Below, one piece after another: positions 43,490 through 54,200 of a stretch of DNA of 64,000 nt. Position 1 is the first letter of the stretch. The number at the start of each line of letters is the position of its first letter. Under the pieces are notes generated by a model that worked only from the letters and a program-made list of their open reading frames with translations, made no database searches and was not told the DNA's origin. Position numbers and translations under genes: made by a program. Source of the DNA: Liolophura sinensis (lineage: Eukaryota > Mollusca > Polyplacophora > Chitonida > Chitonidae). Location: NCBI RefSeq assembly GCF_032854445.1, contig NC_088305.1:22356955-22420954 (forward strand), written 5' to 3'.

Positions 43490-43868
43490 TTTAATACAGA
43501 CTCTGCTTAAGCGGGGCTGGAGACGGACGCAGTCCGGGTCGCCGCCCTTGTTGTCCCGTGGGTCGCTGTGGTGTGGTGGTGGTGGCATTGGTTTTGATCT
43601 TGAAACGCACAGTACTATTGAAGGGTGTGGTGATACCGCTGTATTTTCTCAGCGTCCGAGAGAGTCGTGTCGTGGAGGATCTGTTGGTCGAGCGTGTTGA
43701 GGGGTTTAACAATATTGCGACCGGGTACAGAGAGACGTGGTACGGGGGTGGTGGCCGCGTGAGCGTGACTAAGAGTCGCGGCTCGACCAAGGCCATTTTC
43801 TTCGCGTCCTGCATTACCTCCCATTAGCCATCCTCTTAACGACGCCACCGATGGGGGCTGGTGCGACG
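43490..43868 (-). pseudogene. Polinton ORF fragment, C-terminal part
   Basis: Two overlapping frames give DAKKMALVEPRLL, VKPLNTLDQQILHDTTLSDA then EKIQRYHHTLQ, and a Thr/Pro-rich basic tail. The 'KM.LV', 'LD..I..IL....EK...Y...LQ' pattern recurs in Polinton-associated ORFs. It probably continues the gene at 44155-44470, which is separated from it by a SINE. Confidence 0.55.
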
Positions 43869-43887
43869 GGGGCGAGGATGGGTTTGA

Positions 43888-44153
43888 TTTTTTTTTTTTT
43901 TGATTGGTGTTTTACGCCGTACTTAAGAATATTTCACTTATACGACGGCGGCCAGCATAATGGTGGGTGAAAACCGGGCAGAGCCCGGGGGGAAACCCAC
44001 GACAATCCGCAGGTTGCTGGCAGACCTTCCAACGTACGGCCGGAGAGGAAGGCAGCATGAGCTGGTCTTGAAGTCACAGCGACCACATTGGTGAGAGGCT
44101 TCTGGGTCATTACGCTGCGCTAGCGCGCTAACCGACTGAGCCACGGAGGCCCC
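43888..44153 (-). mobile_element. SINE family 2 inside a Polinton gene
   Basis: Complete minus-strand SINE-2. Perfect 13-base target-site duplication AGGATGGGTTTGA at 43875-43887 and 44154-44166, so the flanking coding pieces were once contiguous. Confidence 0.93.
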
Positions 44154-44154
44154 A

Positions 44155-44472
44155 GGATGGGTTTGAGCAACGCTGGAATGAGAAACCTATCGCGTTGAAG
44201 GATCCGTCCTTTCTTATACAGGGGAAAATTTTTCTTGACCAAGATGTGAAGGCCCATTTTGTGCCGCTGTAACTTCCCCTTCTGAGCCCGCGATAGTGGA
44301 AAGTTCCATTTAACACATTCTTGGCACATTCACACAAACACCGAAATAAACCCAGATAGTCACCGCACAGCACGACGCGTCGAATGGCAGGGGTGGTTCG
44401 AGTCAGCAGGGACATAAAGGGACCGTAGCATTGGAGCCCGCGTGACTTCTCGGGTGGTTGACGTGGAAACAA
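44155..44472 (-). pseudogene. Polinton ORF fragment, N-terminal part
   Basis: Minus-strand frames: AIRRVVLCGDYLGLFRCLCE followed by CAKNVLNG, then after a shift CQECVKWNFPLSRAQKGKLQ and GRILQRDRFLIPALLKPIL. The 'L.ECA.NVL.G...L...QK..L..HK' and 'LL.P.L' pattern is typical of an uncharacterised Polinton/adintovirus-like ORF. Frameshifted and interrupted by the SINE. Confidence 0.6.
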
Positions 44473-44501
44473 CTGATTCGGCAGATCGTGCGTACGAAGT
44501 T

Positions 44502-45103
44502 TTATGAACTGGGCAGGTAGTCGTGCTGAATCTCCCCGAGGAAGATGATGTGGGTGCGAAGTAGCAGGTGGTCGGGTGTGGCTTGCTTGAAATCCATCAG
44601 CAAATACCCTTGAGGTTCGGCGGTGTCGTCTACAAACTCCTCGCGCACGTACTGCGTCCGCCCTTGAGCCATTTGTTTAGCGATCGTGGTAATTTGAGAC
44701 GCGTCTTGAGGGTTTTTACACAACACCAAGATGTGTGCGTTCAGACTGATGGTGCGATGATCTTTGGTTTTGTTGAACAAGTTCTGCACGATGTACATCA
44801 CGCTGATATTGCGGTGGTGGCTGCCTTTGGTAAAGAGTTTTGTCACGTGTTCGTCCGCTTCAGCCATCAAATCGTCCGTTCCCCTGGGTCAAATGCTGAC
44901 GGGCTGGGCACAACTTCATACTGAACGTTGAGTAACGTGGTGTACAACGGCTGCCATTCCCCGTAACACCAGACGATGCGTTGCGGGGGTAGGTAAATGA
45001 GAGCTTGAGCGTGCGCCACAAACTGTTTCACAAACACGGACTTTCCACACCCCGTTGGTCTGCTGACGATGAAGGTAAACGGGTGCTCCAATCGACTATC
45101 CAT
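44502..45103 (-). pseudogene. Polinton packaging ATPase (FtsK/HerA, A32-like)
   Basis: N-terminal piece 45103-44867: HPFTFIVSRPTGCGKSVFVK carries the Walker A loop (first Gly of GPTGCGKS replaced by Arg), then LPPQRIVWCYGEWQPLY. C-terminal piece 44870-44502: a DDLMAE Walker B (seen in the frame just upstream of 44870), FTKGSHHRNISVMYIVQNLF with the sensor-like block, TISLNAHILVLCKNP and PQGYLLMDF. One frameshift near 44885 separates them. The family packages element DNA into virions. Neighbours on both sides are Polinton genes, supporting the call. Confidence 0.85.
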
Positions 45104-45122
45104 GGAGGAGAAACTGGGTGAG

Positions 45123-45652
45123 TCAGTTCGGCTGGTCGTTCGGGTGAGGGTGAGGTACCGTGCGGGAGGCTGCTGCGGTCACCGCCGCCGTCGCCGCAGG
45201 TGAGGAGGTGTTCGAGGTAGACGGACTGCTACTGCGACTGCTGCTGCTGGTCGCCGCGGGTGAGGAGGGCAAAATAGAGACTGCTACTCCCGCTGGTGCG
45301 GCTGCCGTCCCCTGTTGGATGAATAATAGACGGGTGGTCGGTGACGCCAGCGGAGTCGCCCGGGACAGTGCTGTCAAGCCGACGCGCGGTGTCACTCGGC
45401 GAAGACGGTGGTGGTGGTGACGACGTCGGCGGCGGCGTCGGGGACAAAGTCTTCCTGAACCAACGGAGGAGCGTCCTGTTCAATTGCACTGGAAGATATT
45501 AAAGGGTCGACTGGTCTTGAAGGAGCGCGGCCAATCAACCCACTAAAACTCCACAAGAGAACTCCGAGCACGGCTGCCACGGTACCTTTATTCTCGCGCA
45601 AGCCTTGTACCCACTGATCGAGCTCTTGAGATAGGTCGATAGGGAGTGACAA
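45123..45652 (-). pseudogene. small membrane-type ORF followed by Ser/Thr/Ala low-complexity
   Basis: 45652-45392 gives a short protein with a single hydrophobic helix (VAAVLGVLLWSFSGLIG). Downstream, 45490-45123 is a GC-rich Ser/Pro/Ala/Thr repeat open in several frames. It lies between integrase and ATPase; small membrane proteins are known in this position in some Polintons, but I cannot assign it. Confidence 0.4.
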
Positions 45653-45672
45653 TTACCCCCGTCATCCTTGGG

Positions 45673-46213
45673 TTAAATACGTTTGACGTCTGCGGCTGGC
45701 ACCCAAGATTTAAAGCTGGCTGGATAACCGACCCACTTTACCCAACAGTATAGTTTTTGTTTGCGGTGTTCCCTTTTAAGATCTTCTCCACCCGATAAAA
45801 CTTGTCTGCCGCGGCCGTCACCGGTTGCATTTTGGTTTCGTAAAACGCCCTGAGCAACCGTTCTCCGTTCAAGTCCTCCAGTGTGTACAAGACAGGCTGA
45901 CGAGGGTGGGTGCGGACAATGCGGGATATTTCCGTGCTCCAAATCGGAAGGTACAATTTTTCGAATTTCCCTTTCAGTTAACTTATACGCACGAGATCGC
46001 CGGCGCGATAACGGTACATCGATCGTTTGGACGTGGGTGGACCGTACAAGGCTTGACGCACTTGTTCTTTCTGGTTCTAGGTGGCGACTTCGATAGGGGC
46101 CCGCGTATACTCCGGTGATACGCTCGATTGTAGCCGCGGACCAGCGCCGGTAAGGCGTCCAGGTACCGACGAGTGTTGTGAGAGGTGAAATATTTATACA
46201 TGCGTCCTTTCAA
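45673..46213 (-). pseudogene. Polinton integrase C-terminus with chromodomain
   Basis: 46213 down: LKGRMYKYFTSHNTRRYLDA followed by LPALVRGYN (end of the integrase core), then in shifted frames PVLYTLEDLNGERLLRAFYE, and a chromodomain: DKFYRVEKILKGNTANK, YCWVKWVGYPASFKSWVP (aromatic cage residues Tyr/Trp/Trp visible). The chromodomain targets insertion in this family (established). Frameshifts near 46110, 45960 and 45780. Confidence 0.85.
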
Positions 46214-46232
46214 ATACAGCTAAACCTTTCTA

Positions 46233-46862
46233 TCACGGATGATTTGGTCTCGTTACACGTGTGAAACAAAAACACCCCGCTGTCCTTGGAACGGTCTGTT
46301 CAGAAACTCTTTGTCCTCGTCCGTTTGCAGGTACAACGGTCGACGTCCCGTCTTGAAAATGCGTTGAAACGCCTCGATCAGACGAGCACAGGTTTTGGTG
46401 CGCAGTGGGGCCACCCAAGCATACTCGGAGAGGACATCGATGCAGGTAGGTAGGTAACGGTTGTCGTCGTTCTCTTTGACAAACGCTACCATGTCGACCA
46501 GGGCCGCCTGCCATTGACTGTCTATACCCCCCAACCACAACTCGGTTACGGGGGTAGCACCGTCGAGCAGGTCGGTGCATTGTGTTCGTGTTCTGCTGGG
46601 CCAGCCAAACCGACACACAGGCCCGAGTCACTTTGAGTCCATGTTGCCGGCCTGCCTTGAGCAAGGGCTGAACGCCGCTGGACTGTTGGGGTCGTAGTAC
46701 AATACATGGAGATCGGTATCGACCGGGTCTGAGTCTCTGCCCGCGAGCGTTCTCTGACCCCGCTGGCTGCTGCTGGCTTAGTCTGGTGTCGTCCCTGTGT
46801 CCATGTATAGTGAGACAGATATATAACAAAACACGCCAGTGTATCGTGAACATAAAAACCAC
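46233..46862 (-). pseudogene. Polinton retroviral-type integrase, zinc and catalytic core
   Basis: An upstream frame has VSVWLAQQNTNTMHRPARRC, the N-terminal binding region typical of Polinton integrases. After a shift near 46540: DSQWQAALVDMVAF (first Asp), YLPTCIDVLSEYAWVAPLRT (second Asp) and LQTDEDKEFLNRPFQ (Glu of DDE). All three catalytic acids are visible but in a frame separated from the N-terminus. Confidence 0.85.
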
Positions 46863-46899
46863 CTGTTTGTATTTTTTTTAAACCAGTGTACATACATTT

Positions 46900-47215
46900 A
46901 ACACGGAGCGTCTATGGGGTAGTGGCTCAGCGTGGTTGGAGGGTAGTCGTACCTCGTACATTAACGTGGTGTAAACAATCTCTAAATAATACTGCTGAAT
47001 GGGCCGCGGATCCTTGACATGTCGGCAGACGTCTTCAGTGTAAGCTCGCACGACCCTGCAGACGTCCCTGATCTGACATTACCATCCGCAAACATACTAC
47101 GGCGTACACCCGTGTAGCCTTGAAGGTCGGTGACGGCATCCACCCATTCTTTCCACCTGGGCGTGCTGCGCAGCTTATTCAGGCTAGAAAAGACACCGTC
47201 ATTTTAGTGCCGTAA
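46900..47215 (-). pseudogene. degenerate coding region, unidentified
   Basis: Minus-strand frames give LNKLRSTPRWKEWVDAVTDL and, after a shift, QYYLEIVYTTLMYEVRLP. A splice-like CTAG precedes the first. The codon quality suggests former coding, but I know no family. Confidence 0.3.
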
Positions 47216-47449
47216 GCGACCAAGCCATGCAGCCATCAATCAAAATTCACTTACGGTGAATGACCCATAGCGAAAATAATAATAATAAATACATAAATAA
47301 CAACTAACACGCGTTGCAGGCGAGAAATAACCAACATGAAGACCGGGGATTCAACGTTAGATTTTTTTTTCTTTTTTTTTTCTTGCATGTGAACTCCAAT
47401 AATGATGTGTGTCATTTTTCTTCATTGCGAGAAATGTCTCGTAGTGATG

Positions 47450-47990
47450 CTGGTGAATGAATCACCACCATGAAAGTCCTGGCAATGGTCAATGCTCACA
47501 ACCTGGTCACATCCCTGTAAAAGACATTGTTAGAATGATCACCGTAGGCCCGGGCAAGGGGGGTAATAGTAGTATGGCCGACACGCAAAAGTGGCGAGGG
47601 TTAAGGGGTTCAAAGCGCTTACCCGTCTGCCGGCTGGTTCTGACCAATCATGGAGGGCTTGGGTAGGTTGACTGCCATATACTCCACGTACATCCGGGCG
47701 AAGTGAGGGTTGGCCTTTTTGATAGGCGTCTCGTCCAAAAACTAAAGCAGTTGCTACTTCACGTCCTTACCCGCCTCCCAAGGTAAGTGATAGTGCCTTG
47801 CGAACCTGGTGCATGAAATTGACGAGCACGGGCCCCTCTTTCTGACAGCAAGCTCTCGGTCTTGTAGCAAGGGGGGAAGGAAGGTCTCGTCGATCGCGCC
47901 CGGGTGCGCTTTGCGCTGCATCTGTAGGATGTAGGGGTGGAGAGCCACGTCGCCAGCATTCCACAAGTGAGTCAGCTCCCCCTCCAGCTC
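47450..47990 (-). pseudogene. unidentified coding region next to PC4-like ORF
   Basis: On the minus strand after ~47990: ELEGELTHLWNAGDVALHPY, ILQMQRKAHPG, FLPPLLQDRELAVRKRG, PVLVNFMHQVRKAL. It follows the PC4-like ORF closely and may be the same transcript. Open frames are broken near 47760. Not recognised. Confidence 0.35.
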
Positions 47991-47995
47991 TGACT

Positions 47996-48561
47996 TCAGC
48001 GAAGCCGTTTCGGCAGCTCCAGGCTGAATGTGACGGGCTCCGCCTTCACCTTGTTGTCATCATCACCGCCCCAGTCACCACCGGTGCCGGCGGCCTCTTC
48101 CTCGGCTGCTACCATCAACATGTCGATGGCATCAACTGGGATGGCTTCTACCAGGTTTCGCCAGTGTGTGAGGTAGTGAGGGTGACACCTTCTTTGGTCG
48201 GGACCGTCGGGTCGGTATGCTCTCCATTTCTTCACGTGGACAAGCATGGCGCCATCAGGGGTGGTCAAAGTGGAGAGACACCAGTCGTTGGATAACGGCT
48301 GACGCACCGTCAAGCCCGCCTCGGAGATATCCGCAGCCAGTGCCTTCAACCTAGCCCAACCCTCTAGTCGAGAACGACACGCTTGGGTCAGTCAGGGTCT
48401 GTGGGACATTGTAGAATCTCAACCATCTTGTCATCACGCACACCAACCCACTGCGACGGGGCAAGCTGAAGCTTGGTCACGGCCTCGCCGGGCGATGGCA
48501 GGCACACCCTCTTCTCGGCAGGCTCTGGCAGCAGAGGGTTAGCAGAAGCGGATCGTTTCAT
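47996..48561 (-). pseudogene. PC4-like (ssDNA-binding fold) ORF, tentative
   Basis: From ATG 48561: MKRSASANPLLPEPAEKRVC, a basic/Pro-rich start like coactivator-type proteins, then LAPSQWVGVRDDKMVEIL, a stop, and in the continuing region (48349-47996) LSNDWCLSTLTTPDGAMLVH, VKKWRAYRPDG, LTHWRNLVEAI. The layout (basic tail; beta strands with V.VR, VHVKKW; an xWxxL helix) resembles the PC4/p15 ssDNA-binding fold, but the match is remote and I hold it loosely. At least two stops separate the N-terminus from the second part. A promoter-like region lies upstream. Confidence 0.35.
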
Positions 48562-48639
48562 ACTGACAGCGTAGCGTTTCTCTCTGGGTTGAACGTGGTC
48601 TGGCGTTGTGTAGGCAGGTAGGGGAGCCGGAGTAGATTG

Positions 48640-48760
48640 CTCTCTTCACACACCTTCCTTTTATCCCTTTCACGCGGACGTCATGGAAATTCAGGCGCCA
48701 AAACCGCGTGGTCACCCATTGGTCAATTCTGGCATGGATGGAGCTCACCCATTGGTCAGT
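48640..48760 (-). promoter_or_regulatory. promoter-like region with CCAAT, CRE and TATA motifs
   Basis: On the minus strand, upstream of ATG 48561: CCAAT at 48755-48751 and 48722-48718, a CRE-like TGACGTC at 48683-48677, and a TATA-like ATAAAAG at 48664-48658, about 97 bases before the ATG. Spacing and order fit a pol II promoter. No experimental support. Confidence 0.45.
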
Positions 48761-48950
48761 TTTGGCGCGAATGGAGCTCACCAATTTGTCAGTTTTGACG
48801 CCAAATGGAGCTGAACAACCAAACTTTACAAGCCGATGTTTTTGCTACCCTGTCGCTCTTTGGTCCGTCTCGCTCTCGCTCGCTCATGGGTTGCATAGCG
48901 CGGACGTCAACGAAATTCACATGCCAAGACAGCGTGGTCACCCACTGGTC
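48673..48950 (+). repeat. duplicated promoter segment and short tandem repeats
   Basis: GCGGACGTCATGGAAATTCA..GCGTGGTCACCCATTGGTC (48674-48724) is repeated in altered form at 48900-48950. Between them, ~33-base units with ATTGGTCAGTTTTGGCGCGA and ATGGAGCTCA repeat about three times, and GCTCATGGGTTGCA occurs twice. Confidence 0.75.
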
Positions 48951-49059
48951 CCCTCGCTCATGGGTTGCACAACTATGGTCGGTTTTGGCCCGAAAGAGCT
49001 GAAGGAGCTGTACTCAATGGTCCTTTGGCGCGTCTCGCGTGACGTGTGACAAGAAAAGT

Positions 49060-50083
49060 TGTGTACCACTGTATTAAATATGAACTAAAACTGCTGCTAT
49101 TATACTTTGTCTTTGAACTGTATTGGCTGAAAATTTAAACATAAACTATGACTTAATACCAGTATTAGCTAATTCACTTTCGGTCAAATGCGAATCAGGC
49201 GGCTGATACCGTAACTAAAACCTCACTTTAGCAACTCTTTTCTCAATCCTTGCCTTCTCTGACATCTCATTTTGATGCATCTTCAGGATTTCGGTCGGGA
49301 CCTGATTACCAGCAAATCTGCTGCGAAGGAACACAGACTAGAGCAGTATACTTCCCCGTGCCAAACTATTCAGTGATCTGAATATTGCAGGTGGAATAGG
49401 AAATCTGTGATCACAATAATAAACAGAAAAGGAGAAACACAACCAGGGGGATGAAGCAATAAAGATCTTAATTCTACAAAGATGAACGGTATATACAAGA
49501 CAATGTGAACCATAAACTACAACATCATACACAGCTGCTTAATCACAACAGTAACAACAAGCTACACAAGTAAGAAACATAAACAACATTTATCTTGAAT
49601 ACTATGAACATGTGCCGTTAAAATATATATAGACATATTGGCAAGACAATTTTGCACCAGCTAACCTCACTGGAGACAAACGATGGTTTAATATAATATG
49701 ATTCAAAAATCGGAATTTTTTTTTTTTGAGGCTAAGCAAAATATCATTTGGACATGTAGTCACATAAGTATAAGGTTCACGTACTAAATGCGATACAGAG
49801 AATGCTCATCTTTTCCATAACGTCGCTCCATAATAGCTATTTCATCCCACAAGAACAGCTTAACACCCTGCTCACGTAATTCCGAATTTCAAGGAAGAAA
49901 AACTTGACATTATATGTAGGTACGTGTAGATAACATATATGTATTTACCTTTGTACACTTAGTAACAATCACATGTACAAGCATATCATACACTAAATGT
50001 ACATGTATGGTATTGTATGTTGCTGATTCTAGCAGGCTGTACATTTTCACTGTGAAACTAACATACACCAAATGAAGGTGTTT
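49060..50083. other. no recognisable feature
   Basis: AT-rich intergenic DNA. No gene or repeat supported. Confidence 0.35.
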
Positions 50084-50097
50084 CTCTGGTCAACTCT

Positions 50098-50343
50098 TTT
50101 TATTTATTTATTTGATTGTTGTTTTACGCCGTACTCAAGAATATTTCACTTATACGACGGCGGCCAGCATTATGGTGGGTGGAAACTGGGCACAGCCCGG
50201 GGGAACCCATGACCATCTGCAGGTTGCCGGCAGGAGAGGAAGCCAGCATGAGCTGGACTTGAAGTCACAGCGACCGCATTGGTGAGAGACTCCTGGGTCA
50301 TTACACTGCGCTAGCGCGCTAACCAACTGAGCCACGGAGGCCC
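50098..50343 (-). mobile_element. SINE family 2 with perfect TSD
   Basis: Complete minus-strand SINE-2 with a short body deletion near 50229. Target-site duplication CTCTGGTCAACTCT at 50084-50097 and 50344-50357. Confidence 0.92.
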
Positions 50344-50357
50344 CTCTGGTCAACTCT

Positions 50358-51004
50358 AAGACACGTTTCTGTTTCACACGATGCATCATGATGACCTGTG
50401 TTTCATCAGCTCTTAGTGATGAACTATAGACAGGTGTCAGTTACACATGATGCATCTTCAAAAATAATCATGATCAGTTCTCAGTGATGAGCACAAGACA
50501 GGTGTCCATTACACGTCTTTAGTCCTAACTAAAGGTCAATTAGTTGTATACTGAGATGAAACTGTGGTGTACAAAAGACACAGTTCAGACATTGCGATAC
50601 AAGGAATTTTGGATGTAACAATGGCTCAAAGTCCTGCTTGACACTAAAAGCGCCATTATACATTCAATTTGTATATATTCTCTTTGACACGATGCAATAA
50701 TTTAAAAACAAAAAGAGAAGAAATACAAGAGGTATAATGAATGTGTATAGTATATTAAAACAGGATTGTCCAAAGGAGCACAAAATGCTGATATCTACTC
50801 CTCTGAGGATGCCTGTATCTAGAAAGTTCACTTGATACGGAGATACTGATAATGTAGCATTACCACCAGGCCATAAACACAACAAGCTGGAAACAGGGTA
50901 AGCTACCACCTGAAGCAGGAGGCTATTATTAAACCAATGTGTCCCTGGGCATAGCTAATGGTACATGAGGAGTGTGTGTGTTAATCTGCCTCCGTCATTA
51001 TTGG
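50358..51004. other. no recognisable feature (MMUT 3' flank)
   Basis: Non-coding DNA downstream of the MMUT stop codon on the minus strand. I see no clear AATAAA on that strand within this spacer, so the poly(A) site is not located. Confidence 0.4.
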
Positions 51005-51178
51005 TACAGACACCATCTGTCATTACATGAATCACTAATGACATCATTAGCCAGGCATTACCATCTCTGTTTACACCCTTAAATCACTATCATGAGTCAG
51101 CCATTATCATCTGTGTTTACACCCTTCAATCACTAGCATGAGTCAGGCACTGCCATCTGTGTTTACACCCTTCAAGCT
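51005..51178 (-). repeat. ~53-bp tandem repeat ending on the MMUT stop codon
   Basis: Three units share CATCTGTGTTTACACCCTTC and CATGAGTCAG(G)CA. The last unit ends with CCCTTCAA, which contains the complement of the MMUT stop codon (TCA, 51172-51174), so the array forms the start of the 3' UTR. Confidence 0.8.
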
Positions 51179-51254
51179 GCCTGGGAATTTTTTTTAGAAG
51201 GTCCGCTTTCAATGAAGTCCAAAACCTGGACAGCAGCTTCTGGAATTCGGGTCC
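51172..51254 (-). CDS. MMUT: MMUT terminal exon
   Basis: 83 bases: completes the Gly codon, then [20 protein letters not shown] to QAA and TGA. Acceptor TTTTCCAG. Confidence 0.95.
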
Positions 51255-54200
51255 CTGGAAAATAACAAAGGTAAGTAGCTAAAATTGAAGTCGATGTATG
51301 TATGTATGTATATATGTATGTATGCTTGGAGCTTAATGTCTTACTTAACAATCTTTCAGTCACGAAGATGAGGAGTCATGAGGTGTGTGTACTTATACTG
51401 TGTTTCCTTGAGGTAGGGCACGTCCATGCTGTTAATGTGCTGCCACGACTGAAGCATCATGCCAAAGACACCAGACATGGCACCCCACCCAGTCACATTA
51501 AACTGACACCAGGCCAACCAGTCATGTTTCCTTGCTCTAACCTGAACACCAATTGAGGCAGCAACAAGCACCATGTTTAAAGTCTTTGGTATGACCTGAA
51601 CCAGGTGTTATGAAGCTGATGAAAATACTAAATGTACTGGACTGTGTTTCGAGGCGAGTCAAGAAACAACAGTTCTATTAGTTCTATTTGTGTACCACAT
51701 GTACAGCATAAAACAAGAAAGTTTGACTTCCATGATGGAGATCAAGTGAACTTCTGACTGAGGCTGCATACAAATGTCATTCAACTCCAGATCAAATATC
51801 CACTCCTGGCTGTGTCAAAATGGTTTTACTTCTTCCAAGCCCAGGGACAGTGAAATGTGAGTCAAAAGACATTGTTACCTATGTATCTATGTACACACAC
51901 CAAATCAAAACTGCATATGATAAAAAACACACTGGCGATATAGCCTGAACAGGGATATGGATGGTGAAAATCTCTGGTCCATAATACGCTCCACCTATTT
52001 GTACAAGCTATGGCGGTGGGTGCCTGGAAGGCTAATAAGCATAAAAATCTAAAAAAAGTTCTGGTATATTCACTGAATATAGCCCCGACTGACCTGGTCC
52101 AAAGATGGCCGCACAGCCTGCCTTGTAGAGGAAATCATAGTCTTGAGGGGGGATAACTCCTCCTGCCACAACCACAATATCACTGAAACCACAAACAACC
52201 ATATGCAGACATCCTCAAAATTCAATACGATTAAGAAATACAGGCTTGCTTTTGTTGCAATAAAATACCTGGGAAACTTCAATCACTGCAATCCTCTCTG
52301 TACTTACGATCACTGTACTACCCTTGATACTTACGATCGCCCGTGCTCCTTGAGAGCCTTCACCAGTTCAGGTACAAGAGTTTTGTGCCCTGCAGCCAGA
52401 GAGCTAATTCCAACCACGTGGACATCTGCATCAATTGCCTGCTGGGCAGCTTCTCTTGGGGTCTAGAAATGCAGGGAATTGCACGTACATGAAAAATGTC
52501 AATATTTACATACAACAGGCACCCAAATGATACAGTAATATTGGTAAGCTTTAACATAATATAGAAGACAACCAAAATAAATAAAACAAATGGTTAAGCG
52601 TAAATGGTGAAATCCGGCTTCATGTCAATTTAACTCAGTAACTATTTTATTTGAACTGTTCATGCCTATGTAAATGCTTAGTGAATAGTTACAATTTACA
52701 AGCCCCCTGGCACCATGGCTAATAAGCAGAATTAGGTAAAATAACACACTGTCATGGTAATTGTAATTTATCAGGCATAACTAGTCCAGATGAATCAACC
52801 CAAACAAGCTCTTACCCAAACAGTTACATAACGTTTAGAACATTAATATCAGCTGGTATACTTCCCCATGACGGGGCTAGTATCCAAGCCCCATCCGGCG
52901 AGGGTCCAGTGGCCAGCTAAGCCCCGGAAACTCTTGCCATTAATATTGCTGGGGGTGCTTCAGAACTGATGCCCATACTATACTGCTTCCTCAAAGTTCG
53001 TCTTATTTAAACTCCTGGCTGCAGACATGTCACAAATCTAAAGTTTACGGGGGATTTCCTTACAGCGAACAGGGGTCCAATGTCAACATCAAATCCAAGG
53101 TCGGCGAACCCTGTGGCAATGACCTTCCCACCGCGATCATGACCATCCTGTCCGACCTTGGCCACCAGTATCCGGGGGCGTCGACCCTCATTCTCCGCAA
53201 ACTCCTACATAAGGGCAGACAAACAGAAGTAAGGGGCCTATACTGAACACAAATAAATACAGATTATCCAATAACTATTCAACACTGCTTGGTTTTAATT
53301 CCACATTCTTAATACGTGTACATGTTCCAATAGTGACTTTGGGCTTCAAGCCTCAGAGAAACCATCCTGCTATATTTCTTCTCACTACCGCACTCACTAG
53401 CTCACTAGAATGTTAAGGTCTCTAACAATGCTCAGCAATAAGGAGCTTCAGGGCATATATCTGTTTAAAGGATAATAAACTGAAGTTGAAAAAAGCAATG
53501 TCAGAGCAATTATGTCAAATATACTTAGGATGTTTATTTATTTACTTTTATTTAATTGGTGTTTTAAGAAATACTCAGGAATACTTCACTTATGCTCCAG
53601 TCCCCCGCGTTATGATGATAGGAAACGGGACAGAGCTGGCAGGAAACCCATGACAATTCCACAGGTTACTGACCTTCATGCATACGCCTGGAGAAGATGC
53701 CAGCATCAGCTGGACTTGAACTCACAGCTACTGCATTAGTGCGGTGGCTCCTGGGTTATTGCGCTGTGCTAACCCTCTTGGCCATGGAGATCAATTAGCA
53801 TGTTTAGAAAACACTTGACATGAAGGATAGTTTGTAAGTATTTTGCCCAATATCACTGATCTGACCTGGGCACACAGGTTTCCTCCACTTAGAAAACTGA
53901 CTACAAATCATGTAAGTAATGTAATTGAAAAAATTCTTCAATATGGCATTAAACAATCATCAAATAAAAAACAAAAGGAATATAACTCAATGTTATTTTA
54001 AAATATGTTCATTTTTGACAATGTTTTAAACAATCATTTTACACTGTATATGTGCACAGAGAGCAAATCGCCACCTTAGTAACAAAGGGGGCACCGTGAA
54101 AATGGCTGAGGCAGTCAAGAACAATCTAGGAGCAAGGTGGAGTCAGTCAAAGAGGTGGAGTCAGTCAAAGAGGTGGTGTCTACAGTTGAGTCTGTGGAGC

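Larger units (their letters stand above)
41815..48560. mobile_element. Polinton/Maverick remnant (right boundary uncertain)
   Basis: Polinton hallmark genes found together: protein-primed DNA polymerase B (plus strand), and on the minus strand structural-type genes, packaging ATPase and a chromodomain integrase. Opposite orientation of the polymerase to the rest is normal for these elements. About 5 kb remains of an element family usually 15-20 kb; most of the polymerase, the major capsid and the protease genes were not found. I see no terminal inverted repeats, and whether 46.9-48.6 kb belongs is uncertain. Confidence 0.8.

Noticed and set aside
45123-45490. Long Ser/Pro/Ala frames on both strands
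   Set aside because: GC-rich triplet-like repeats are open in several frames at once; no independent motif.
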